Assembly (NCBI GenBank): GCA_947631135.1
Contig: CANRKE010000032.1
Span: 1 to 12,959, forward strand
DNA: 12,959 nt
From: an uncultured Bacilli bacterium
GTDB taxonomy: Bacteria; Bacillota_I; Bacilli_A; RF39; UBA660
Reading direction: 5' to 3'
Shown here: positions 7,258 to 12,689 of the stretch, piece after piece
Position numbering within the stretch: the first letter of the stretch is position 1
Layout of the letters: every line of letters begins with the position of its first letter
Notes under the pieces: model-generated
Told to the model about the DNA's origin: nothing
What the model saw: the letters and a program-made list of their open reading frames with translations, nothing else
The model's database searches: none
Made by a program: the position numbers and the translations under genes

Positions 7258-8382
7258 TTACTTACTTCTATTTTCAATTTGACATCTTTGTACAAGTCCT
7301 AATGAAATAAATAGGTTTAAACAAAAGCTTCCACCATAACTTAAGAATGGTAGTGGAACTCCTGTCATAGGACCAATACCTAATATACCAATTAAATTTA
7401 CTGCAACATGACAAAATATATATGCAGCAACACCATATGCTATTATAGAGTTTTTGAGGTTTACACTAGATTTTGCGATAACTAAAATTCTAGCTATTAA
7501 AAGTACATAAAATAAAACTACTGCTACTCCTGCAATTACCCCTAACTCTTCAACTACTATTGGAAATATAAAGTCTGTATGAGCTTCTGGTAAATACAAA
7601 TATTTTTGTGTACTATTTCCAAGACCAACTCCAAATAATCCTCCACTATTCATAGCTATATATCCATTACATACTTGATAACCTGTACTTTCTGTATACC
7701 TTTCACATGGTGATTTAAAATTGAAACGTTCTAATTGAGTTTTAGTAAATATCTTATCTCCAACTGTTATAATTGATAAAATTGATATTCCTAATAAGGA
7801 CAATATAAGTAAAAATATTTTTGCTTTATAACTCTTTTTAATTGGTAAAGAAAAATATATTAATATACTTATAAGTGCGATTATTATTGCTGTACCAAGA
7901 TCAGGTTGTAAAAATACTAAAACAAATATTGAGAATGCTATTACTAGTGGGAACAACAATACTTTAAAATTATCCAATTTTTTGATGTTGTTTTGATAGA
8001 AAGTAGCCATAAACATTATTAGTATACTTTTTGCAAATTCACTCGGTTGCAATGAAAATGGTCCAATATAATACCAACTTTTCGCACTATTTGTTATTTT
8101 TCCATATGGAAATAATCCTATTAAAGCAATTATTATTAATATCAATAAACCTTTTGCTATTTTACTATAATGTCTTGTTGGTACATATATGATAATCATA
8201 AATGCAATATAGCCAATTAACATAAATAAAGCTTGTTTCATAAGAAAATTATATGGACTTTTATTAAATCCTACAACAGATACTATAGATGATGATGAAA
8301 ATACCATCATAAGTCCAAATGAAAAGAATAAAATCATAATTATTAGTAATGGTTTATCAAGTTTAGACCAAACTTTATTCAT
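7258..8382 (-). CDS. ftsW: Division/elongation peptidoglycan polymerase of the FtsW/RodA (SEDS) family, most like FtsW
   Basis: SEDS proteins polymerise lipid II glycan strands in the membrane; FtsW does so at the septum with a partner class B PBP. The sequence has about ten hydrophobic segments, beginning with LLIIMILFFSFGLMMVFSSS. Family signatures are present: the SWYYIGPFSLQPSEFAK block, FLQPDLGTAIII, the extracellular GLFGVGLGNSTQKYLYLPEA followed by HTDFIF, and the C-terminal TGVPLPFLSYGGS. A cysteine pair in CERYTESTGYQVC within the large outer loop could form a disulphide. The frame is open to an ATG at 8454, but that one lacks a ribosome binding site. The ATG at 8382 follows GGGAAGTG, the same type of signal as der, and gives 374 residues; the longer form of 398 cannot be excluded. 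Confidence 0.92.
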   Translation of the reverse strand: MNKVWSKLDKPLLIIMILFFSFGLMMVFSSSSIVSVVGFNKSPYNFLMKQALFMLIGYIAFMIIIYVPTRHYSKIAKGLLILIIIALIGLFPYGKITNSAKSWYYIGPFSLQPSEFAKSILIMFMATFYQNNIKKLDNFKVLLFPLVIAFSIFVLVFLQPDLGTAIIIALISILIYFSLPIKKSYKAKIFLLILSLLGISILSIITVGDKIFTKTQLERFNFKSPCERYTESTGYQVCNGYIAMNSGGLFGVGLGNSTQKYLYLPEAHTDFIFPIVVEELGVIAGVAVVLFYVLLIARILVIAKSSVNLKNSIIAYGVAAYIFCHVAVNLIGILGIGPMTGVPLPFLSYGGSFCLNLFISLGLVQRCQIENRSK

Positions 8383-8483
8383 TTTAACACTTCCCATCTT
8401 ATCTATAATTCTATCATAATTTTTAATAAAATTAAATAGTACTTTAAAATTCATAATAGTTTATTTACATAAAATAAGTAAAA

Positions 8484-8512
8484 ATTATACTTTTATTCAA
8501 CATAATTGATAA
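8484..8512 (-). promoter_or_regulatory. Putative promoter of the ftsW operon
   Basis: The minus strand has a perfect -10 TATAAT (8484-8489), a 17-base spacer and a poor -35 TTATCA (8507-8512). Predicted start is near 8477. It is the only good candidate ahead of ftsW. Confidence 0.45.
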
Positions 8513-8845
8513 ATTTTCTCAAAATTTTAAATCTATTACTTATTTCTGAATATGAGTTTGGAGAAAAAACTCTTAAGAATAGAAACAATATTTTGTTATT
8601 AACCGTTCTAAATTATAAAATTGTGAGAAATAGGAATAATATTTGGGTAGAAATTCCTCCAATTATAGGATTGATAGATAATAAAATTAAAACTTTTTGT
8701 CAAAAAGATGAATATTAGCATAAATAAGATTTCATCCAAATTATACAAAGTATAATGGTAATTTTTCAGTAATTTATATGAAAGAATGTATATATATATT
8801 TAAAGTTTTAACACAATATTAGTTGTTATTTAAAAATGTGCATAA
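8513..8845. other. Gene-poor AT-rich gap
   Basis: No convincing gene is seen. A plus-strand frame of 70 codons (8506-8718, TTG start) ends VEIPPIIGLIDNKIKTFCQK plus DEY; it has no ribosome binding site and no family I recognise, so it is either chance or a remnant. A 7-bp perfect inverted repeat ATTATAC/GTATAAT with a 3-base loop lies at 8740-8756. Runs of (TA)n occur near 8789-8800. Confidence 0.4.
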
Positions 8846-8876
8846 AAAAGAACTAATACATTTATTTAGTTCTTTT
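8846..8876. terminator. Bidirectional intrinsic terminator
   Basis: An 11-bp perfect stem, AAAAGAACTAA (8846-8856) with its complement (8866-8876), has a 9-base loop. T-rich sequence follows on the plus strand (GTTTTTCTT), and the stem ends in T on the minus strand. The stop codon of the minus-strand ORF at 8862 lies in the loop. Confidence 0.65.
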
Positions 8877-9143
8877 GTTTTTCTTACCCGTTTCTGGATC
8901 TATATATGGTATTTCAATTTTAGAATTGTCAGTATCGGATAAAAAATTATCATCACTTTTTGTTACATTTGGTAAATCCATTTCATCCAAATGCTTATTA
9001 TCGGCAAGAAAAGGAACTTTATTTTTTATATATTTTAAATAAAGTAATTTTTTTCCGGTTTGTTTTTCCGTGTTTCTCTCACCTTTTTTTATATTTGGTA
9101 AATCCATTTCATCCAAATGCTTATTATCAGCAAGAAAAGAAAC
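8862..9143 (-). pseudogene. Short repeat-containing ORF, probably the 3' end of a broken gene
   Basis: The minus frame reads from just after a stop near 9144 to TAA at 8862. It carries two copies of FLADNKHLDEMDLPN, the second followed by a lysine-rich tail (PETGKKNKRTK). The only in-frame starts (a TTG at 9116 and an ATG inside the repeat) have no Shine-Dalgarno sequence, and one repeat copy extends upstream of both. A longer original protein cut at its 5' side is therefore likely. It ends in a terminator, as a real gene would. The product is hydrophilic, with no signal or membrane segment, and I know no family for it. It lies directly downstream of a transposase remnant, which may mark the break. 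Confidence 0.4.
8967..9143. repeat. 51-bp direct repeats
   Basis: Bases 8967-9017 and 9093-9143 match at 49 of 51 positions, with an offset of 126 bp (42 codons). They encode the FLADNKHLDEMDLPN protein repeat on the minus strand. The 75 bases between them are not repeated. Confidence 0.9.
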
Positions 9144-9162
9144 ATTCTATACTTTTTACATC

Positions 9163-9330
9163 TTATTCATATTTTGTTGTTGTTATATTATCAATTAAAT
9201 TTATAAAATACTTAACAGTACTTGTATATAAAGTAAATTGATTAATAATGGCAATAAATCTTTGAATTGTATCATGCGCCAGTATTCCAATATGTAGTTC
9301 TAAAAATGATTTTAGCGGTTTTTCATATGT
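9163..9330 (-). pseudogene. ISAs1-family transposase remnant (N-terminal part)
   Basis: The minus frame between stops at 9331-9333 and 9163-9165 reads TYEKPLKSFLELHIGILAHD then TIQRFIAIINQ. This resembles the N-terminal signature of ISAs1/H-repeat transposases, usually 'FL.LP.GIPSHDT..RVF..I(D/N)'. After about 30 residues the likeness fades, and the DDE catalytic part is absent. There is no start codon, ribosome binding site or terminal inverted repeat in sight. I take it as a short decayed fragment; the assignment rests on one motif seen by eye. Confidence 0.45.
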
Positions 9331-9380
9331 TTATACTGCTTATTTAAGATAAATTAATAAAAATATTGTGTAAAATATTG

Positions 9381-9407
9381 TAAAAAAACAGTTTATTATA
9401 AAACTAT
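9381..9407 (-). terminator. Terminator of the small membrane protein operon
   Basis: A 7-bp stem (9388-9394 with 9401-9407, one G-U pair) and 6-base loop are followed on the minus strand by seven T. The TAG stop of the second small gene lies within the stem. Confidence 0.65.
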
Positions 9408-9661
9408 TTCTTTTTTCTTTTAAATAAATTTATTCCTAATTCTTTTTTACATTCTAAAATTTTATTTTCTATATCATCAACTGTTTTATTTCCTTTTTCT
9501 AATATATCTAAGTTATGTTGTTTTTGTTCGTTTAAATTTTTAATTATTTTTTCATAATCTAAACTTTGATTACTATTTTTAAATGCTAATATTAAAAGTG
9601 TTATTCCACCTACACTTGATAAAAAAAATAATAAAAACTGTAAAAATATATCTATTTGCAT
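9404..9661 (-). CDS. Small single-pass membrane protein with a cytoplasmic helical tail
   Basis: The product has 85 residues. Residues about 4-28 (FLQFLLFFLSSVGGITLLIL) form one membrane helix. The rest is charged and probably coiled coil (EKIIKNLNEQKQHNLDILEK), ending in KRKKK. The ATG follows AAAGAGG at normal spacing and overlaps the end of the upstream small gene, so the two are translated from one mRNA. The shape resembles small phage or plasmid membrane proteins, but no family can be named. A terminator follows directly. Context (tiny membrane protein pair, divergent HTH regulator, remnants of mobile DNA) suggests an accessory island. Confidence 0.7.
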   Translation of the reverse strand: MQIDIFLQFLLFFLSSVGGITLLILAFKNSNQSLDYEKIIKNLNEQKQHNLDILEKGNKTVDDIENKILECKKELGINLFKRKKK

Positions 9662-9906
9662 ACCAATAACCTCTTTATTTTAACTAAAATCATAAAAAAG
9701 AATAACTGAACTTTCTTATAAAATATGACTTTTTTCTGTCTATTAACCATAGTATAATATTTATCCCAATCAGTTGTATATAATATAGTTGAATTATAAT
9801 ATCTTATTTTTTTTCTTTCATTAATAACAATATACATTATAAAAGTTATTAAAAGTACTATCATAATTACACATAATAATAAATAAAAAATAACATTTTC
9901 ATACAC
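9652..9906 (-). CDS. Small membrane protein, first gene of a two-gene operon
   Basis: The frame is open from an ATG at 9921, but that ATG is itself part of the Shine-Dalgarno sequence GGAGG (9915-9919). The GTG at 9906, eight bases behind it, is a better start and gives 84 residues. One strong membrane helix, FYLLLCVIMIVLLITFIMYI, lies near the N-terminus, followed by a basic segment (NERKKIRYY) that would stay in the cytoplasm. A second hydrophobic patch, VQLFFFMILV, lies near the C-terminus. No family is recognised. Its last bases overlap the start of the next gene. It is divergent from the double-HTH gene and has its own extended -10 promoter. Confidence 0.65.
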   Translation of the reverse strand: MYENVIFYLLLCVIMIVLLITFIMYIVINERKKIRYYNSTILYTTDWDKYYTMVNRQKKVIFYKKVQLFFFMILVKIKRLLVCK

Positions 9907-9949
9907 ACTACATACCTCCATAACAATATTTTAAATATATTATAAAAAT

Positions 9950-9979
9950 ATTATATCACAAATATCGTATGAGTTAGCA
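9950..9979 (-). promoter_or_regulatory. Extended -10 promoter of the small membrane protein operon
   Basis: The minus strand has a perfect TATAAT (9950-9955) preceded by TG at the extended -10 position. A TTGCTA-like -35 lies 19 bases upstream, slightly too far. The predicted start is near 9943. Confidence 0.5.
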
Positions 9980-10029
9980 AAAAATTTTAAACATTATTTT
10001 TAATGGGAAAATTTATATAGGTGGTTAAC

Positions 10030-10491
10030 ATGTTTATTGAATATGAAACTAGATTATATGATATTAGAGAAGAAAATGATCTTACTCAAAAAGAAATATC
10101 TAAAATTCTTAATACTTCAAGACAAAATTACTCTGTATGGGAAACTAACAATAAATTTATTCCTCTAAAACATCTAAATAATTATTGTAATATTTTTAAT
10201 GTTAGTATGGATTATGTTTTTAAATTAGATATCAATAGAAACAAATGTAAAATTAAATTAAAAACATTAGATAAAAATTTAATAGGAAATAATATAGAAA
10301 AACTAATGAAAAATAAAGGTATAACACAACAAGAGTTAGCAAGTTTATTAAACACTACTCAATCTACTATAAGTGCATATGTTAATGGTAAAACTTTAAT
10401 ATTAACAGCCTTTCTATATCAAATTTCTAAAAAATATAATATATCTATGGATTACATATGTGGTAGAACTAAAAATATTAATATTAAATAA
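10030..10491 (+). CDS. Transcriptional regulator with two XRE-type helix-turn-helix domains
   Basis: The 153-residue protein carries two HTH_3 domains in tandem. The first (about residues 5-63) has LTQKEISKILNTSRQNYSVW and ends 'MDYVF'. The second (about 85-148) has ITQQELASLLNTTQSTISAY and ends 'MDYICG'. Duplicated Cro/C1-type domains allow one chain to bind two half-sites. The frame is open to a GTG at 10021, but that codon belongs to the ribosome binding site AGGTGG; the ATG at 10030 is the start. It is one of only two genes read on the plus strand here and is divergent from the small membrane protein pair, so it likely controls that operon and perhaps itself. Membership of the XRE family is clear; targets are inferred. 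Confidence 0.88.
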   Translation: MFIEYETRLYDIREENDLTQKEISKILNTSRQNYSVWETNNKFIPLKHLNNYCNIFNVSMDYVFKLDINRNKCKIKLKTLDKNLIGNNIEKLMKNKGITQQELASLLNTTQSTISAYVNGKTLILTAFLYQISKKYNISMDYICGRTKNINIK

Positions 10492-10509
10492 TGTTAATAT
10501 TTTTTATTG
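10471..10509 (+). terminator. AT-only terminator of the double-HTH gene
   Basis: An 11-bp perfect stem, AAAAATATTAA (10471-10481) with 10494-10504, has a 12-base loop holding the TAA stop, and a T run closes the stem. All pairs are A-U, so efficiency is uncertain. Confidence 0.45.
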
Positions 10510-10619
10510 AATATTTACTTCAATTTACATATTCATAATATCATAATTTTTTATTTTTGTAAATAAAAAAACACAAAAATGCATTAATATTTATATTTAA
10601 ATTATTAAGTATAAATATA

Positions 10620-10648
10620 TTGCATTTATTTTGTAAATTTGTTATGAT
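10620..10648 (+). promoter_or_regulatory. Promoter of the candidate toxin mRNA
   Basis: The plus strand has TTGCAT (10620-10625), a 17-base spacer and TATGAT (10643-10648), with TG at the extended -10 position. The predicted start near 10655 falls exactly where the long inverted repeat of the mRNA begins (10656). Confidence 0.7.
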
Positions 10649-10680
10649 TAATTTAGAACATTCAATAAGTTGGGTGATTG

Positions 10681-10703
10681 CTACCTTCTATGATCGGAGG
10701 TGG
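10681..10703 (+). promoter_or_regulatory. Hairpin that hides the toxin Shine-Dalgarno sequence
   Basis: CTACCTTC (10681-10688) can pair with GGAGGTGG (10696-10703) over 8 bp, including two G-U pairs, with a 7-base loop. This locks the whole ribosome binding site of the peptide starting at 10709. Confidence 0.65.
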
Positions 10704-10708
10704 TTATT

Positions 10709-10792
10709 ATGACAAAAAAGGATTTTTTAATTTCTTTTTTAATTATAATTATTTATTTACTTATAAATTTAATATTTATAATAGTAAAATAA
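10709..10792 (+). CDS. Candidate type I toxin: 27-residue hydrophobic peptide
   Basis: The peptide reads MTKKDFLISFLIIIIYLLIN then LIFIIVK: a short charged N-terminus, one membrane-spanning stretch of about 19 residues, and a final lysine. This is the usual form of membrane-damaging type I toxins. GGAGG ends eight bases before the ATG, the strongest translation signal in this part of the window, yet it is sequestered in a hairpin. The mRNA has its own promoter and its ends are complementary. A convergent antisense RNA gene overlaps the stop codon and 3' UTR, as in TxpA/RatA and BsrG/SR4 of B. subtilis. The sequence itself does not match a toxin family I can name; the call rests on architecture. 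Confidence 0.72.
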   Translation: MTKKDFLISFLIIIIYLLINLIFIIVK

Positions 10793-10903
10793 ACAAATCA
10801 CCTAACTCAGCAATGATTTAGGTGAACTAAAACAAATCTTTAGCAACACCCAACATAGCATAATTGAATGTTCCTTTTTTATTTTATGTTGTTTTCTTCT
10901 TGC
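10786..10903 (-). ncRNA. Candidate antitoxin RNA, antisense to the 3' half of the toxin mRNA
   Basis: A minus-strand transcript would start near 10903 from the promoter at 10910-10938. It would end after the hairpin TCACCTAA/TTAGGTGA (10798-10805 with 10818-10825, 12-base loop), which is followed on the minus strand by TTTGTTTATTTT. About 95 of its roughly 118 bases are complementary to the toxin mRNA, covering the stop codon, 3' UTR and terminator. It contains no reading frame of note. Pairing would expose a long duplex to RNase III and also compete with the 5'-3' closing of the toxin mRNA. Existence of the RNA is inferred from promoter, terminator and position. Confidence 0.62.
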
Positions 10904-10909
10904 AAATAC

Positions 10910-10938
10910 ATAATATCATAAAAAATAAATTTTTACAA
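10910..10938 (-). promoter_or_regulatory. Promoter of the candidate antitoxin RNA
   Basis: The minus strand has TTGTAA (10933-10938), a 17-base spacer and TATTAT (10910-10915), with TG at the extended -10 position. It lies between the stop of the broken surface gene and the toxin terminator. Confidence 0.6.
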
Positions 10939-10955
10939 TAGTTATATACATTATT

Positions 10956-12520
10956 TTATTTTGTTACAGTTTTAAGTTTTATAACGTACGGTTCTTCCTT
11001 AGTTCCATTTCCTCCTGTAAATAATGTGTTAGAACGTAAATTTAAGACTGGTACAATTGAACTTTCAACATAAACATAGTATCCACTTAATGTACTTCCA
11101 CTTGCATTTATATCAAATTCGTGAGCATTATTTTCAATAAAATCTACTGGAGAATTTAACCATCTATATTCACTAGATTTAAAAATATAATAATCTTCAT
11201 TTGAAGTACCTCTTATTCCACCTGCAAATGATACTTCATCTGCAGACATTAATCCAATTTTTAAATCATATTCTCCTCCGTATAATTTATTTGTATTAGG
11301 ACATATATATGTTGGTTGCTTATTTACCACAAATGATGCAAGTCTATTCCATGCTCCATAATATATAGTTTTTTCATTTATGCTTGATACTGATGTATCG
11401 TTACAATATCTTGATGTTGCAAATAATGAATCATATTCCTCTTTAATATTATTTTGATACCATTCATCTAAAAATAATTTTATTGTTGATGGTGTACCTT
11501 CACTTTCATTACATATATTTGTACTTGTACATTTTTTACTATTATCATATGTATACCCTACATATTTTCATTATCTGAATCTTTATTGAAAGCACTCATT
11601 CCAATAGAACCATTTGCTACTATTCTAATTGTTCTATCTCCATTTATTCTTACTATCCTAAATAACATATCTTCACCCTTTTTATGATAATCACTATCAT
11701 CGTTAGTCCATTTTAAACCAGGTATTTTTACATAGTTATTTTCTACATGTCCCCTATAGTAGTATGTATCTCCATCGCCATCTGTGTCTTTATATAATCC
11801 ATTTTCAACAATTGCTTGTGATTTTTTTGGACTTGTACTTTCTGTTAATGTATCATAATATTCTTGTGATACTGCAACTTTATTAAAATCTGGTGTATCA
11901 GTTATTACATTTTTATTGTTATGACCTAATATCGCACTAGCTAATGTTGGTAATTCTTTATCATATCCATCTACTTTTATTTTTTCATCTAAATTCATAT
12001 TTAAAAAATGATTTTGATTTCCTCCATTATCTCTTATCCATATATATAATTGATAACTTTCTTCTGATGACGCATTTTGTTTTATGTTTGTTAAAAGTGT
12101 TAATTCTTTTGTTTTTTAATCATATGCCTCAAATGATCCAACTCCAATTTTTTCATCATTATGATACAAGCTATATCTTAAATTACTATCATTATATATT
12201 TCTTTATCAATATTTAAATTGGTTAATGTAAATCTTAAATATACTTCTTTGTTATTATTATTTCTTACACTAAATTCATGTTTAGGAGCATACTTAAGCA
12301 CCTCATCTTCATTCATTGGTATTTGTAAATCATTATTTCTGATAGATACACCATCAACATATTCTATATCTATATTATCCATTGTTACAAATTCATTTTC
12401 CCTACCTTTATTAGATATAATTAAATATGCTAATGTACTACCAATTAATAATATCATTACTGATATTACTACTATCAATATTATTTTACTATTTCTTTTT
12501 TTCTTATTATTCTTTTTCAA
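10956..12520 (-). pseudogene. Broken surface-protein gene: TasA/SipW-type signal plus pilin-associated domain, one stop and one frameshift
   Basis: The start is TTG at 12520, seven bases after AGGTG. The N-terminus is lysine/asparagine-rich, then SKIILIVVISVMILLIGSTL and AYL: an export signal like that of SipW-processed TasA-family proteins. An in-frame TAA at 12116-12118 interrupts it. The same frame then goes on (KTKELTLLTNIKQNASSEES... YIWIRDNGGNQNHFLNMN) to a TAG at 11558. The expected continuation YVGYTYDNSKKCTSTNIC lies in the next frame. Adding one A in the minus-strand GAAAAT at 11565-11568 restores it (DNEKYVGYTYDN) and it runs to TAA at 10956 (GGNGTKEEPYVIKLKTVTK). The repaired protein would have about 520 residues. 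NNYVKIPGLKW and DMLFRIVRI match the giant prepilin upstream. A true pseudogene is likely; sequencing error could explain the frameshift but less easily both lesions. Confidence 0.78.
12116..12118 (-). other. In-frame nonsense codon in the broken surface gene
   Basis: GAT-TAA-AAA interrupts the frame, which is open and family-like on both sides. A single change from AAA, GAA or CAA would explain it. Confidence 0.75.
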
Positions 12521-12527
12521 AATAAAA

Positions 12528-12540
12528 CACCTACCTCATC
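12528..12540 (-). promoter_or_regulatory. Shine-Dalgarno of the TTG-started surface gene
   Basis: The minus strand reads GATGAGGTAGGTG; the AGGTG (12528-12532) lies seven bases before the TTG at 12520. The segment 12530-12536 can pair with 12544-12550, which would hide it. Confidence 0.65.
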
Positions 12541-12637
12541 CTAAGGTAAGTTATTGGTCTTATAAGTATGACCCCCCCCATATCGAACATATGTTTGTGC
12601 GTGTTCAATATGAAGAGGACCTACCTTTTTTTATTAC
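12541..12637 (-). promoter_or_regulatory. Structured 5' leader with mutually exclusive stems (riboswitch-like)
   Basis: In minus-strand RNA the leader folds into three stems. P1 pairs AAGGTAGGT (12619-12627) with ACTTACCTT (12543-12551), 9 bp with one G-U. P2 pairs 12602-12612 with 12579-12589, 11 bp with one G-U and a 12-base loop. P3 pairs GGTC with GACC (12570-12573 with 12556-12559). A run of eight G (12572-12579) joins P2 and P3. The 3' strand of P1 can instead pair with the Shine-Dalgarno region (12544-12550 with 12530-12536, 7 bp, 7-base loop). The two pairings exclude each other, so P1 formation would free the ribosome site. I cannot match it to a known riboswitch class; a protein- or temperature-controlled element is also possible. 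Confidence 0.6.
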
Positions 12638-12643
12638 AATCTC

Positions 12644-12672
12644 ATTTTATCAAATTATTTTGATTAGTACAA
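12644..12672 (-). promoter_or_regulatory. Promoter of the structured leader and surface gene
   Basis: The minus strand has TTGTAC (12667-12672), a 17-base spacer and TAAAAT (12644-12649). The start would be near 12637, just before the 5' strand of stem P1. The spacer contains the inverted repeat ATCAAA/TTTGAT, a possible operator. Confidence 0.6.
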
Positions 12673-12689
12673 TATTTTTGTTTAAATTA

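Larger units (their letters stand above)
10656..10880 (+). terminator. Long-range mRNA end pairing closing the toxin transcript, with intrinsic terminator
   Basis: The 5' end (10656-10683) and 3' end (10841-10873) of the predicted mRNA are complementary in two blocks. GAACATTCAAT (10656-10666) pairs with 10863-10873 over 11 bp. The block 10669-10683 pairs with 10841-10854 over 14 bp with one bulged base. A T run at 10875-10880 follows, so the 3' arm plus tail can also work as terminator. Such 5'-3' closing is known from type I toxin mRNAs, where it keeps the transcript inactive until processed. Confidence 0.65.

Noticed and set aside
8506..8718. Plus-strand 70-codon frame
   Set aside because: TTG start without ribosome binding site, overlapping the ftsW promoter; no family recognised. 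Left as part of the gap description.
8960..9241. Plus-strand open frame with repeated HLVNPFHPNAYY
   Set aside because: The repeat is the antisense reading of the 51-bp direct repeats; no start signal.
10021..10029. GTG start of the double-HTH gene
   Set aside because: The GTG is part of the ribosome binding sequence AGGTGG; the ATG at 10030 is correctly spaced.
12584..12597. LexA/DinR-like box CGAACATATGTTTG
   Set aside because: Close to the Gram-positive SOS box, but it is part of the leader hairpin P2 and lies about 40 bases downstream of the predicted transcription start; no SOS gene is next to it. It cannot be fully excluded.
12579..12612. Resemblance to a c-di-GMP-I (GEMM) riboswitch from the string CACGCACA
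   Set aside because: Only this string matches; the second conserved half (GGGACGCAAAGCC) and the GAAA tetraloop are missing, and the string lies in the loop of an 11-bp hairpin.
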